Shown here: positions 8,415 through 17,963 of the stretch, piece by piece
Numbering within the stretch: position 1 is the first letter of the stretch
Layout: every line of letters begins with the position of its first letter
Assembly: GCA_947074105.1 (NCBI GenBank)
Contig: CAMTON010000018.1
Span: 1-48,533, forward strand
Direction: 5' to 3'
Origin: an uncultured Bacteroidales bacterium
GTDB lineage: Bacteria > Bacteroidota > Bacteroidia > Bacteroidales > JAUNSR01
Length of the DNA: 48,533 nucleotides
Translations under genes and position numbers: made by a program
The notes under the pieces: model-generated
Database searches by the model: none
What the model was told of the DNA's origin: nothing
The model's input: the letters and a program-made list of their open reading frames with translations, nothing else

Positions 8415-8724
8415 ATTTTATGCAAATATCTATATTAAATAGATTATATTTATAATTTACAGGCTAAAATATGGAACCTGGAATATCAGAAATATTAAAA
8501 TAAAACGCAATAAAATTGCAATTTCCGTGATTTTATTATTCTCAATTTTGTTATTCATATATAACATGGCCGAAATTATCTGAAAAAAACATTATTTCCC
8601 CGGATTTCAGGAGATAATCCGGCAAGGGAAAAGAAGGAAAATGAGATGTTTTATCAGAATCTTATATTGATTCGTTACTTTAAGTAACACGTATATCTAT
8701 TTATAAACCAAAGTGATAAATATT
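8415..8724. promoter_or_regulatory. Divergent region between folC and phoH, with a 15-bp palindrome
   Basis: No gene is seen. A perfect odd-centred palindrome (arms GTTACTT and AAGTAAC, 8674-8688) lies 36 bp before the PhoH start and looks like a regulator site. A 7-bp hairpin (8600-8606 with 8616-8622) lies upstream. A near match to a minus-strand -7 element occurs at about 8423-8430, very close to the folC start. Confidence 0.45.
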
Positions 8725-10035
8725 ATGAAAAACTTTGTTCTTGACACTAATGTGATTTTGCATGACGCAAATTGTATTGATAATTTTCAGGATAATAATA
8801 TTTATATTCCTATTGTCGTCCTTGAGGAACTCGATAAGTTTAAGAAAGGTAATGAGCAGATAAATTTCAATGCCCGGGAGTTTATACGTGAACTGGACAA
8901 GATCACAAACAAAAGTATTTTTTCAAAAGGGATATCATTAGGACCCGGAAGAGGAAAACTTTATATACTGATGAGTTCAAATAACAATAAAGATGTAACA
9001 GACAACTTTTCAGAAAAGATCGCAGATAATAAAATCCTTTCTGCAACGATGGATCTTATTCAGTCTCATCCAAAGCAAAAAGTTATTCTTGTAACAAAGG
9101 ATATTAATCTCAGGATGAAAGCAAGGTCACTTGGCATTGACGCTGAAGATTATTATTCTGACAAAGTTGAAAGTGCTGAACTTTATTCTGAAATTCAAAA
9201 AGACCGATATATATCCGATTCTTCAATAATTGACAGTATGTATAGTCAGAATGCCGAATATACTACTGAAGAATTAGAACTTGAAAAACCTCCTTTTGCT
9301 AATGAATGTTTCAATCTTAAAGATGACAGCAGTTCAATTCTTGTTAGATATAATCCGTTTATCAATAAGATTACAAAGATTGTAAAGTTAGAAGCTTCAG
9401 GAATAAAACCCAGAAACGCAGAACAGGCTTATGCCTTTGAAGTACTTAATGACCCGGAAATAAAACTTGTTGCACTTACAGGTACAGCAGGAACGGGAAA
9501 AACTCTTTTAGCTTTAGCCGCTGCTCTTAGTCAGATTAACCGATATAAACATATATTACTTATGCGTCCGATAGTCTCTTTATCAAACAAAGAGATAGGT
9601 TTTCTGCCTGGAACTGAAAAAGAAAAGATAGAACCTTATATGCAGCCATTATTTGATAATCTATCTGTGATAAAATATAATTCATCTGCGGAATGGAACA
9701 AGAAAATCGAAACTCTTCAGGAGGAAGGACGTCTTTCAATAGGAGCTCTGGCATATATCAGGGGAAGAAGTTTTTCAGAAACATTCTGTATTATTGACGA
9801 GGCTCAAAACCTTACACCTCATGAAATTAAAACAATCATAACGAGAGCGGGAGAAGGTACAAAAATGGTTTTTACCGGAGATATTCAGCAAATTGACTCT
9901 CCTTATCTTGATTCCGAATCAAACGGACTTGCATATATGATTGATAAAATGAGAAATCAACCGATTTTTGCACATGTAAATCTTGTAAAAGGCGAAAGAA
10001 GCCAATTGTCTGAAATTGCAAGTAAACTATTATAG
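8725..10035 (+). CDS. PIN domain / PhoH-like ATPase (PhoH2 type)
   Basis: An N-terminal PIN nuclease domain (about residues 1-130: FVLDTNVILHD, the EELDKFK acidic pair, and the distal VTKD aspartate) is fused to a PhoH ATPase (about 230-436). Walker A GTAGTGKT is at about 253-260, Walker B is CIIDEAQN, and sensor-like FTGDIQQID follows. PIN-PhoH proteins of this type are described as RNA helicases with ribonuclease activity. The start is placed at the ATG at 8725 because the PIN domain begins directly there; a GTG at 8713 would add four residues. Total 436 aa. It appears monocistronic, and the palindrome just upstream may regulate it. Confidence 0.9.
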   Translation: MKNFVLDTNVILHDANCIDNFQDNNIYIPIVVLEELDKFKKGNEQINFNAREFIRELDKITNKSIFSKGISLGPGRGKLYILMSSNNNKDVTDNFSEKIADNKILSATMDLIQSHPKQKVILVTKDINLRMKARSLGIDAEDYYSDKVESAELYSEIQKDRYISDSSIIDSMYSQNAEYTTEELELEKPPFANECFNLKDDSSSILVRYNPFINKITKIVKLEASGIKPRNAEQAYAFEVLNDPEIKLVALTGTAGTGKTLLALAAALSQINRYKHILLMRPIVSLSNKEIGFLPGTEKEKIEPYMQPLFDNLSVIKYNSSAEWNKKIETLQEEGRLSIGALAYIRGRSFSETFCIIDEAQNLTPHEIKTIITRAGEGTKMVFTGDIQQIDSPYLDSESNGLAYMIDKMRNQPIFAHVNLVKGERSQLSEIASKLL

Positions 10036-10104
10036 ATTCAGAATAATTTTAATATCAGGATGTTATCTTTTTTAAGATTTTATATCATAGTGGCTCTAAT
10101 TTTT

Positions 10105-10112
10105 TATCTTTG
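10105..10112 (+). promoter_or_regulatory. -7 promoter element (TATCTTTG)
   Basis: Perfect TAnnTTTG 28 bp before the S41 protease start codon; predicted transcription start near 10119. Confidence 0.6.
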
Positions 10113-10139
10113 AGCATAAATATGTAATAAAATACAAAA

Positions 10140-11615
10140 ATGGATAAATCTGCAGGAAAAAAGAAGATATGGTTTCTTCTTTTATTATCAGCATTATTTC
10201 TGAATGCTTGCGATAATACAAATACATTAGGAGATGAAGATCCGCTTGATGTCGTAACAACAAATGCACGTGTAAATACCTGGGTACATGGTGTAATGAA
10301 CGCTCATTATTTGTGGCTTGATGAATTAAAGAAACTTTCCGAATACCGAATAAATCAGGAACCTGAATTATTCTTTGAAACATTGATTTCAGATAATGAA
10401 AAGAAGACATCTTCTTCCGGTTACACTTATTATTATTCTTATATACAGAATAACAATACAACAAAAGCCATGCATACAAAAGAAGATACCTATGGTATTG
10501 AATTTATAGCTTATAGAATTATTAATTCACAAAATGAATTTCAGAGATATGAGTTAAGAGTTATGTATGTTCTTCCGGGATCTCCTGCTGAAAAATCCGG
10601 TGTTAAACGTGGACACTGGATATATACGATTGATGGTAATTATCTTAATACTGTTGCTGATGTAGAGAAAATATATTCAGGTAGTAATAAAACTCTTCAG
10701 GTATTTGACTATGGCAATCTGACAGTTGATTCTGAAGGCTATTATCAGCCTGCAACATTTACGGTAAATCTTCAACCGTCGATACAGATGTACGACAATC
10801 CTATATTGAAGGATACTATTTTTGAATTACCGACATGTAACATGGGATATGTAGCTTATAATCATTTCACAACAGGTCCGGATAACTTCGAAAACAGCGA
10901 ATATGATAATCATCTTACTCAGATCTTTTCCGGATTTAAAAGCCAGAATGTTTCAAAACTTATTGTTGACCTGAGATATAATCCTGGAGGATATCTTTAT
11001 TGTGCACAGCACTTTGCGTCTCTTATTTCACATAAAGAGCATGTTGGAAATGTATTCTCTAAAGTTATACGTAATCCTAAATCTCCTTATCAGGATTCAT
11101 TTTATTATATTACTGATAATGAAATAGGAAATCTGAATATTGATGAAGTTTACTTTATTATAACAGAATTTACGGCCTCTGCAAGTGAAGCTCTTATAAA
11201 CGGACTGAAACCTTTTTCGGGCATTGATGTAAAAGTTGTCGGAACAAGATCAGAAGGTAAAAACCTTGCTTCTAATAATTTCGCAAACGACGAACTTCTG
11301 TGGGAAATCCAGCCTATTGTCGGAAAAGTATCGAATATGAATGATGAAAGCAATTATTCTAATGGTATTAGTCCTGATTATGTAATTGATGAGTTTGATA
11401 CATCAAATTATGGTTTATATTGGGGAGAATTAGGAACAACAGATGATATTATGATTAATCTTATTGTTCAGAAATTCAATGGTGAAGAAGAAGAGGTGAC
11501 AAGAGCTACTTCTGGTAGATATAGCGGATTTATTACAAAAGATGCCGTAAAGTCAGTTTCTTCGCTTGATTCTAAGAAATTTAACTCGGTAATTGTCGAT
11601 ACTTTTACTGAATAA
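10140..11615 (+). CDS. S41 (C-terminal processing-type) protease, lipoprotein
   Basis: A periplasm-facing serine protease of the CtpA/tail-specific family. The N-terminus is a lipoprotein signal with lipobox LNAC (cysteine 24, then Asp). A PDZ-like segment follows (about residues 120-195: VLPGSPAEKSGVKRGHWI). The S41 catalytic domain contains VDLRYNPGG, the TASASE motif with the probable nucleophile Ser347, and the general-base lysine in TRSEGKN (Lys374), at the expected spacing. Length 491 aa is normal for the Bacteroidetes lipoprotein subfamily. It has its own promoter and a hairpin terminator, so it is probably monocistronic. The substrate is unknown. Confidence 0.9.
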   Translation: MDKSAGKKKIWFLLLLSALFLNACDNTNTLGDEDPLDVVTTNARVNTWVHGVMNAHYLWLDELKKLSEYRINQEPELFFETLISDNEKKTSSSGYTYYYSYIQNNNTTKAMHTKEDTYGIEFIAYRIINSQNEFQRYELRVMYVLPGSPAEKSGVKRGHWIYTIDGNYLNTVADVEKIYSGSNKTLQVFDYGNLTVDSEGYYQPATFTVNLQPSIQMYDNPILKDTIFELPTCNMGYVAYNHFTTGPDNFENSEYDNHLTQIFSGFKSQNVSKLIVDLRYNPGGYLYCAQHFASLISHKEHVGNVFSKVIRNPKSPYQDSFYYITDNEIGNLNIDEVYFIITEFTASASEALINGLKPFSGIDVKVVGTRSEGKNLASNNFANDELLWEIQPIVGKVSNMNDESNYSNGISPDYVIDEFDTSNYGLYWGELGTTDDIMINLIVQKFNGEEEEVTRATSGRYSGFITKDAVKSVSSLDSKKFNSVIVDTFTE

Positions 11616-11696
11616 TGATAGAAATCCGGCAAATGTTTCTTCCTGTGAAGTCAATGTGGGATAAATAAATTTAATTAAATAATTTTCATTATTACA

Positions 11697-11734
11697 ATAT
11701 ATAGTTTTGCAGGACAGAACTATATATTTTTTTA
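11697..11734 (+). terminator. Hairpin with T-run between the S41 and patatin genes, overlapping a -7-like element
   Basis: A 10-bp stem (11697-11706 with 11718-11727) is followed by a run of Ts, as in a terminator for the protease gene. The left arm overlaps TAGTTTTG (11702-11709), a perfect match to TAnnTTTG, which may be the promoter for the patatin gene (start 11745). The two readings compete. Confidence 0.55.
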
Positions 11735-11744
11735 CCTAAGAATT

Positions 11745-14069
11745 ATGCTTAAATTTTTAACACGACGTGTATTTATCATATTACTTGCCCTTTCCTTTTT
11801 TACAAATTCTTATGCTCAGAGAGTCGGACTTGTATTAAGCGGTGGCGGAGCAAGAGGTATTGCCCATATAGGACTTATTCAGGCCCTTGAAGATAATAAT
11901 ATCCCTATAGATTATATTACGGGAACATCAATGGGTGCAATTGTTGCATCTCTCTATTCTATGGGATATACCCCTCAGGAAATGGTTGATCTTATACTCT
12001 CTGATGAATTTAAGTTGTGGCAAAGCGGAAAATTCGATGATAACATGGTCAACTCTTTTCTTCAGTCAGAACCTACGCCATCTTTTTTCAGCGTTAAGAT
12101 ACCCTTGAAAGACTCCCTGAATCTTAAGCCTAAACCGAAATTTCTTCCGGAAAGTCTTATAAAGCCGCAGCCAATGAATTTTGCTTTCATAAAGCTTTTT
12201 TCTCATGCAACGGCTAGAATAAACGGGGACTTTGATAATCTTTTTGTGCCAATCAGAACGGTTTCTTCCGATATTTATAATAAGAAAGCTGTTATTTCAG
12301 GATCAGGAGATCTTGGTGATGCGGTAAGGGCTTCGATGTCGTTTCCTTTTGTCTTTAAACCTATAGAACTTAACGGTAATCTTGTTTACGACGGAGGTAT
12401 GTATGATAATTTCCCGGTACAGGTAATGAAAGATGAGTTTGCACCGGACTTTATTTTAGGGAGTGTTGTCTCGAAAAACCCGGAAAAGCCTCAGGAAGGT
12501 GATCTGATGGGCCAGATTGATAATATGGTAATGCAGAAAACAAATTATGAAATCGATTCAATCGACGGTCTTGCTATAAAATATGATCTTGATAATGTTT
12601 CTCTACTTGAAATGAACCGTGCTAATGAGATATTTGACATCGGTTATAAAGGAGCACAGGAATATATTGATTATATAAAGAGCCGTGTCCCGAGAGAGGT
12701 TACAAAAGAACAGGTGAATATTAACCGTGAGGTATATAAAAGTACTGATCCTGTTATCGAGTTTGAAGATATAAAACTTAGCGGCATAAATAAAGCGCAG
12801 GAAACATATGTAGAAAAGAGATTCCAGAAACAAAAAGATGAAGCTATAACAATGGAAGAAGCCGAAAAAGCATACTTCGGACTTCTCTCAGATTCAAAAG
12901 TGGAAGATATTAAGGCATGGGTCAGCCAGGATGATTCTACGGGACATGTTCTTAATATGGAACTAAAGTTGAACAACAATCTTGAAGTATCACTAGGGGG
13001 CTTGATTACTTCTACTAATGCCAACCGAATATATCTGGGGGTCGACTATAGATTTATCAATGTTCAGGCATTTGATGTTGGTCTGGGTGCTCAGATTGGT
13101 AGAGCATACAATACTATTGATTTCCGGTCAGAAGTGGTAGTTGCAAGAAAAAATCCTAAATCTCTTGGTATCAGAGTAGCCTACTGGAATCAGAAATTTT
13201 ATGAAAGTGACCGTTTATTTTCTTCCAGTGAAACCCCTTGCTTTATAAAGGAAGACGAAGTATATGTCAGACTTAATCTGGGAAGCGGGATTGGAAATTC
13301 CGGAAAGATTGTTTATACGGGAGGAGTAGCCTATATAAAAGATGAATATTATCAGAGTAATCAGATTGATTTCTCAAGCTATAATGCTGATAGAAGTGAA
13401 TATTGGTTGTGGAATGCAGGGGCTGAACTTGATATTAACAGAATTCTTGTACAGGACTTTCCTATTAACGGTTACCGACATCTTTTAAGAGTGGGAGTTT
13501 TTGGAGGACAGGACAAATATATCCCTTCACAAAACAGAGATAACGATGCCCCTCAGCAGGTACATAAACAGTCTACTAAGATATGGTTTCAGGCAAACTA
13601 TAAATTTGATAAATATTTTAAACTTAATGAGAGTCTGAGACTGGGAATGGCAGTAGATGGATTCTTTTCATCAAAACCAAAATTCTCTAATTATACTGCA
13701 ACGATAATTCAAGCCTCTGCATTTAATCCGACTCTTCATAGTCAGACAGTTTTTAATGAATATTATAGGGCAAACAATTATCTGGCAGTAGGTGTGAAGC
13801 CTATTTATAAAATTAATGATCTCTTTCATTTAAGAGCTGAAGGATATGCTTTTCAACCATTGATTCCTATAAAGCCCGGCATTAACAATGTGGCGGATTA
13901 CGGCAGATTCAAATTTGATCCAAGATATATTGCGGAATTAACAGCGGTATGCAGTTTACCGTTTACCACGATATCAGCATTTGTCAATTATTACAGTTCG
14001 CCTAAAGCCAGCTTTAATGTAGGGTTAAATATCGGATTTTTGCTGAATACACCTAAATTCTCTCAATAG
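11745..14069 (+). CDS. Patatin-like phospholipase with outer-membrane beta-barrel (type Vd-like)
   Basis: The protein (774 aa) has a signal peptide ending SYA-Q (about residue 24) and then a patatin domain: the glycine-rich oxyanion loop SGGGARG (32-38), nucleophile motif GTSMG with Ser62, and the catalytic Asp216 in YDGGMYDNFPV. A POTRA-like segment (about 320-415) and a C-terminal barrel of the Omp85/surface-antigen type follow. This layout matches PlpD/FplA-type (type Vd) autotransporters, in which the lipase is attached to its own 16-strand barrel. Phospholipase A activity and surface display are inferred from the family. It is flanked by terminators on both sides, so it is a single-gene unit. 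Confidence 0.88.
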   Translation: MLKFLTRRVFIILLALSFFTNSYAQRVGLVLSGGGARGIAHIGLIQALEDNNIPIDYITGTSMGAIVASLYSMGYTPQEMVDLILSDEFKLWQSGKFDDNMVNSFLQSEPTPSFFSVKIPLKDSLNLKPKPKFLPESLIKPQPMNFAFIKLFSHATARINGDFDNLFVPIRTVSSDIYNKKAVISGSGDLGDAVRASMSFPFVFKPIELNGNLVYDGGMYDNFPVQVMKDEFAPDFILGSVVSKNPEKPQEGDLMGQIDNMVMQKTNYEIDSIDGLAIKYDLDNVSLLEMNRANEIFDIGYKGAQEYIDYIKSRVPREVTKEQVNINREVYKSTDPVIEFEDIKLSGINKAQETYVEKRFQKQKDEAITMEEAEKAYFGLLSDSKVEDIKAWVSQDDSTGHVLNMELKLNNNLEVSLGGLITSTNANRIYLGVDYRFINVQAFDVGLGAQIGRAYNTIDFRSEVVVARKNPKSLGIRVAYWNQKFYESDRLFSSSETPCFIKEDEVYVRLNLGSGIGNSGKIVYTGGVAYIKDEYYQSNQIDFSSYNADRSEYWLWNAGAELDINRILVQDFPINGYRHLLRVGVFGGQDKYIPSQNRDNDAPQQVHKQSTKIWFQANYKFDKYFKLNESLRLGMAVDGFFSSKPKFSNYTATIIQASAFNPTLHSQTVFNEYYRANNYLAVGVKPIYKINDLFHLRAEGYAFQPLIPIKPGINNVADYGRFKFDPRYIAELTAVCSLPFTTISAFVNYYSSPKASFNVGLNIGFLLNTPKFSQ

Positions 14070-14076
14070 ATAAGAT

Positions 14077-14130
14077 AAAAAAACAGCTTCAGAAAATATG
14101 AAATACTCATTTTTCTGAAGCTGTTTTTTT
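14077..14130 (+). terminator. Terminator after the patatin gene
   Basis: A 17-bp perfect stem (14080-14096 with 14111-14127) runs into a long T tract. Confidence 0.93.
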
Positions 14131-14347
14131 TACGATATAATATATCATTCATACATATTCTGATTTTCTCTTAAGTATTGAGAATATTACAAAAATTATA
14201 AATTCAGTATAAGTAATAAAAATCATATAATTAAAATTGTCTAAATCCTTATCGTATAAGTACTTATTATCCATAAAAAACTCGTGTTTTTGTTTGAATT
14301 TTGAATATATTATTTTAAATTAGATATAAATCTAAACCAAAAAAATA

Positions 14348-14947
14348 ATGATTATCAATTCAGACATATTTAAAGTATTGTGTAATAATATTATTCCACA
14401 TAAAGGATGTCTATTAATTTCAGATCCTTTTTTACATGAAAAGCATTTCCGTCGATCAGTTATATTAATGATTGAATATGAAAAGATAGGAGGGATGGGG
14501 TTGATATTAAACAAAGAAAGTAGTCTTACTTTAAATATGGTGATTGAAAATCTCAATGCCAAAGAGGAAATTCCCATTTTCTGCGGAGGGCCTGTAAGTA
14601 ATGACAGGTTATTTTATATACATAAACTTGGCAATATTATTCCGGGGTCTATAAGAATAGGCGAAAACCTGTATATAGACGGAGATTTTGAAACTCTTTT
14701 AAGTTATATCCGTTCAGGGAATAAGACAGAAGGTATAATTAAATTCTTTGTAGGTTATGCCGGATGGGATTATCAGCAACTTAATAAGGAAATAGAGGAT
14801 AAATCGTGGGTAGTAAGCAAAAACACTTCAAAACTGGATCTCCTTGATGCTGACAAAAGCAAAGATCTATGGAAACAATCATTGCTTAGCCTAAATAATT
14901 CATATCATAAATGGATTAATTATCCTATTGATCCATCTCTTAACTAA
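14348..14947 (+). CDS. YqgE/AlgH family protein (UPF0301)
   Basis: Cytosolic protein of unknown biochemical role. Family features are the N-terminal GCLLISDPFL, the conserved RSVILMIEY, GMGLILNKES, and FCGGPVSNDRLFYIH, then GYAGWDYQQL in the C-terminal half. Length 199 aa is typical. The ATG at 14348 is preceded by an A-rich tract, as usual here for translation starts. It stands between two terminators, so it is transcribed alone; no promoter with a perfect -7 match was found in the 278-bp region before it. Confidence 0.93.
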   Translation: MIINSDIFKVLCNNIIPHKGCLLISDPFLHEKHFRRSVILMIEYEKIGGMGLILNKESSLTLNMVIENLNAKEEIPIFCGGPVSNDRLFYIHKLGNIIPGSIRIGENLYIDGDFETLLSYIRSGNKTEGIIKFFVGYAGWDYQQLNKEIEDKSWVVSKNTSKLDLLDADKSKDLWKQSLLSLNNSYHKWINYPIDPSLN

Positions 14948-14973
14948 TAAGATCATATTATTATTATAAAAAG

Positions 14974-15024
14974 AAATGATTATCCTGATGAAATATTTAA
15001 TCATCAGGATAATCATTTTTTATT
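14974..15024 (+). terminator. Terminator after the YqgE gene
   Basis: A perfect 18-bp stem (14974-14991 with 15001-15018) leads into a T-run. Confidence 0.92.
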
Positions 15025-15068
15025 ATAATCAGTCAAAAGAATATTCTGGAATTTATACGAAACTCCAT

Positions 15069-15108
15069 AAAAAAATCAGGAGAGAAACATTTTAATTTCT
15101 CTCCTGAT
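15069..15108 (-). terminator. Terminator of the recR-GNAT unit (minus strand)
   Basis: A 13-bp stem (15075-15087 with 15096-15108) lies 3 bp after the GNAT stop codon. On the minus strand it is followed by a T-run (A-run at 15069-15075 on plus). Confidence 0.9.
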
Positions 15109-15111
15109 CAT

Positions 15112-15636
15112 TTAATTATCCTTTGAAAATAACTGCATTATGTATATATCAAAATAATCTTCGTTGTATCTGAACCAGCTCTTTACAAGAGCTGAAGACT
15201 GGAAACCGCATTTCTTAAACAGTTTTACACTGGGTACATTATCTACAGGCACATAGGCATATATCATATTTAACGAAAGATACCGAAGACAATAGTCTTT
15301 AAGGAGATTCAGCGCATCGTTGGCATAACCCTTATTCTGAAATTCGGGATCAATAATAACACCGATTGCACACTTGCTGTTGAACATATCAAAATCATAA
15401 ATATCTATCATTCCAAGTTGTTTATTATTATCAGCAGAGATTATCATAAATCTTAACTGTTTTGTCTGATAAATATCGCCGTTTCCGGTCCTGATATAGT
15501 GAACAAGAGCGTGACGTGAAAAAGGAGAGATAGTTTGTGAATACATCCACATTGAAGCATCATTCTCGGTTCTGAAGATAAAGTCGATATCTTCCGGCTC
15601 GGGAGCTCTTAAATATATTCTGTCGTTTTTTAGCAT
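15112..15636 (-). CDS. GNAT-family N-acetyltransferase (RimJ/SpeG-like)
   Basis: Acetyl-CoA-dependent acetyltransferase, 174 aa. It starts with IYLRAPEPEDIDFIFR, typical of the RimJ/RimL-like group. The acetyl-CoA-binding motif A is IIDPEFQNKGYANDAL, and the VDNVPSVKLFKKCGF segment is the family's motif B region. The start codon overlaps the end of the glycosyltransferase gene (ATGCTAA), so the two are translationally coupled. Last gene of the recR unit; a terminator follows. The substrate (spermidine, ribosomal protein or other amine) cannot be told. Confidence 0.9.
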   Translation of the reverse strand: MLKNDRIYLRAPEPEDIDFIFRTENDASMWMYSQTISPFSRHALVHYIRTGNGDIYQTKQLRFMIISADNNKQLGMIDIYDFDMFNSKCAIGVIIDPEFQNKGYANDALNLLKDYCLRYLSLNMIYAYVPVDNVPSVKLFKKCGFQSSALVKSWFRYNEDYFDIYIMQLFSKDN

Positions 15637-16829
15637 ATTGATATATTATTACTGAATTTCTGACCAGGAGAAACTATAGTGTCGGTATCTGCAATATGAA
15701 TGGAAAATACAACACCCCGTTTATCAAGGCTTTCTATTATTTTTATTATCTCATCGTTTGAAAAAACAGAATCAGATAATATAATATCAGAAAGGTTTTC
15801 GGTTATGATTTGTTCAGAAATAATATCTATATCCACCTTTTCACATATATTCTTAACACTACTGTATGCAACTGACGAATCTCTGATAATATCATTAATT
15901 CTTATATTTTGCGCCGGGGATGAAATAACAAGAACATTACATAGCCTTTTGCCTTTTTTATTTATGTTTCCCGTCATGCGGTTAGCCAATCGGTATGATC
16001 CGGCTATAGTAGCCCTGAAAAGAATAGCAAAACGTATAAATAAAGAATAAGCGAAAGATGTATTGGAGTTATGCTTTTTAAAGAATATATCCATAGCTTC
16101 ATAAAAGATTCTCACATATTTTATGGAGTGTTTTGGTGTACTTTCTCCTTTGTAATGTATTATTGAAGTAGGGAGATAGTAATTATCATATCCTTTTTTT
16201 ATGACACGATATGAAATGTCGATATCCTCACCATACATAAAGAAACTCTCATCAAGAAGGCCGATCTCATCAAGTACATCTTTCCTGAAAAGCATAAATG
16301 CTCCTGCCAGGATATCAATCTTATGAACTGAATTCTTATCAAGGTAACCAAGACTGTAACGGCCGAAAATTTTTGAGTTAGGGAAAAGTATGGAAAGACC
16401 GAAAACTTTACAGAAAGATACCCACGGAGTAGGAATACTTCTTTTTGATTCAGGAAGGAATCTTCCGGTAGCATCTATCATCTTCACTCCGACAGCTCCG
16501 GTATTAGGATTGGAATCCATAAAACTGATTACTTCATCAAGTGTTGATTCTCCAAGAAAAGTATCGGGATTCAATAATAATATCAATTCTCCTTTTGATT
16601 TTCGGATAGCCTGATTATTGGCTTTTGCAAAACCTACATTTTTGGTATTTTCTATGAAAATAACCTTCGGGAATCTTTTTCTGAGATATTCTACCGAATC
16701 ATCTCCGGAATTATTATCTACGACAAAAACCTCCATCTCTGTATTTGCGCCTGCTTTATACAATGAATGAAGACATTGTTCAAGGAAGAATTTAACTTTA
16801 TAATTGACTATTACTACGCTAATTTTCAT
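15630..16829 (-). CDS. Family 2 glycosyltransferase with extra C-terminal domain
   Basis: Residues 1 to about 270 form a GT-A fold of the rhamnosyltransferase-like GT2 group: ISVVIVNYK at the start, VDNNSGD, NVGFAKANNQAI, LLLNPDT (the metal/nucleotide site), and GEDIDISYR. It probably transfers a sugar to a surface polysaccharide or lipid. After a basic stretch (about 275-295) comes a roughly 110-residue C-terminal part that begins NVLVISSPAQNI and has alternating hydrophobic strands and helices, suggesting a small alpha/beta domain that I do not recognise. Total 399 aa, longer than the plain GT2 form. It sits between the membrane protein gene (26-bp gap) and the GNAT gene (7-bp overlap). Confidence 0.88.
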   Translation of the reverse strand: MKISVVIVNYKVKFFLEQCLHSLYKAGANTEMEVFVVDNNSGDDSVEYLRKRFPKVIFIENTKNVGFAKANNQAIRKSKGELILLLNPDTFLGESTLDEVISFMDSNPNTGAVGVKMIDATGRFLPESKRSIPTPWVSFCKVFGLSILFPNSKIFGRYSLGYLDKNSVHKIDILAGAFMLFRKDVLDEIGLLDESFFMYGEDIDISYRVIKKGYDNYYLPTSIIHYKGESTPKHSIKYVRIFYEAMDIFFKKHNSNTSFAYSLFIRFAILFRATIAGSYRLANRMTGNINKKGKRLCNVLVISSPAQNIRINDIIRDSSVAYSSVKNICEKVDIDIISEQIITENLSDIILSDSVFSNDEIIKIIESLDKRGVVFSIHIADTDTIVSPGQKFSNNISIC

Positions 16830-16855
16830 TACTCATTTTTTTCTCATGGATATCT

Positions 16856-17320
16856 TTATGCTTCCTCTTCGGAATATAAAGAAAGATCGGATTTTATACG
16901 ATTCTTAGTCGGGAAAAAGAACAGTGTTGACATATAAATCAAGCCGCTGCAAAACATGCAGGAGCTTTTTCCCAGAAACGTAAACAGTATGAAGTTGAAT
17001 ATTATCATCCCACCAGTAAGTAATAGACGATGCAATGATAATTTCTTATATGAAGATATCTTACTTTCTTCATCTTCGCATTCATCACAAATGATATTTA
17101 TCTTTCTCGCAGAATATTTCAATGATAAAGGTATAGCTGCCAGATTCAGAAGAATCATCAGAGATTCAAGTGAGATAGCTATCTCTTCATTTATGAATAT
17201 TCTACCAAAAATATTCGAAATAAATGCAAATGTAATAGTAATTATAATGAATAACGCATAATAACAGCGTAATTGTTTCAATAATGAAGCTATTGTGTCG
17301 GTTGTATTCACGGTTTTCAT
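16856..17320 (-). CDS. Four-helix membrane protein of unknown function
   Basis: Not recognised. A 154-residue protein with about four hydrophobic helices (near residues 18-38, 50-68, 98-116 and 120-137). A short cytosolic or periplasmic loop carries a CDECEDEES cluster, and a second cysteine pair occurs in SSCMFCSG. The start is taken as the ATG at 17320, preceded by an AAAGAGC-like purine tract; an ATG at 17356 would run into recR and is less likely. It is expressed from the recR unit between recR and the glycosyltransferase. The two cysteine pairs could bind metal or form disulfides. Confidence 0.75.
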   Translation of the reverse strand: MKTVNTTDTIASLLKQLRCYYALFIIITITFAFISNIFGRIFINEEIAISLESLMILLNLAAIPLSLKYSARKINIICDECEDEESKISSYKKLSLHRLLLTGGMIIFNFILFTFLGKSSCMFCSGLIYMSTLFFFPTKNRIKSDLSLYSEEEA

Positions 17321-17339
17321 AATTTTTTGCTCTTTGATA

Positions 17340-17963
17340 TTATACTTTAAAGGCATCTGTAAACAAGGTTCTGTTCAGAATCGAACGTCCCAGTGTTATT
17401 TCATCGGTATATTCGATTTCATCACCGATGGAAATACCTCGTGCTATAATTGATATTTTTACATTATAAGGAGCCAGTTTACGGAATATATAAAAGTTTG
17501 TTGTGTCACCTTCCATTGTTGTACTTAACGCAAGGATAACTTCTTTTATCTCTCCGGATTTTACGCGTTCCACAAGCGACTCGATATTAAGATCAGCCGG
17601 TCCGACACCGTCCATAGGAGAGATTATTCCTCCCAGAACATGATAAAGACCTCTGAACTGTCGTGTATTATCTATTACCATCACCTCCTTTACATTTTCA
17701 ACAACGCAGAGAATTGACGGATCTCTGTCTTTATCCGAACACATCGAACATATATCCGTATCCGATATATTATGACATACCTGGCAGTATTTCACTTCTT
17801 TACAGAGTTTGGATATAGATTCCCCGAAATTCACGGCTGTTTCGGTTTCCTGTCTAAGCAGATGCAGAACAAGGCGCAGTGCTGTTTTTCTTCCGATACC
17901 GGGTAGCTTTGAAAATTCATTTACTGCGTCTTCAAGTAATAAAGATGGATATTTCTGATACAT
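17340..17963 (-). CDS. recR: Recombination mediator protein RecR
   Basis: Works with RecF/RecO to load RecA on gapped DNA. The helix-hairpin-helix region [17 protein letters not shown] is near the N-terminus. A four-cysteine zinc finger (CQVCHN ... CSMC, near residues 56-71) follows, then a Toprim domain ([11 protein letters not shown] and [18 protein letters not shown]), and a C-terminal Walker-B-like segment. Length 207 aa is normal. First gene of a four-gene minus-strand unit. A minus-strand -7 element at 18050-18057 lies about 87 bp upstream. Confidence 0.96.
   Translation of the reverse strand: MYQKYPSLLLEDAVNEFSKLPGIGRKTALRLVLHLLRQETETAVNFGESISKLCKEVKYCQVCHNISDTDICSMCSDKDRDPSILCVVENVKEVMVIDNTRQFRGLYHVLGGIISPMDGVGPADLNIESLVERVKSGEIKEVILALSTTMEGDTTNFYIFRKLAPYNVKISIIARGISIGDEIEYTDEITLGRSILNRTLFTDAFKV

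Noticed and set aside
8713-8724. GTG start codon for the PIN-PhoH gene
   Set aside because: It would add only four residues, while the ATG at 8725 gives the typical PIN-domain start and a better context.
15700-16050. 116-codon plus-strand frame opposite the GT2 gene
   Set aside because: Lies entirely inside a well-supported gene on the other strand; no family features.
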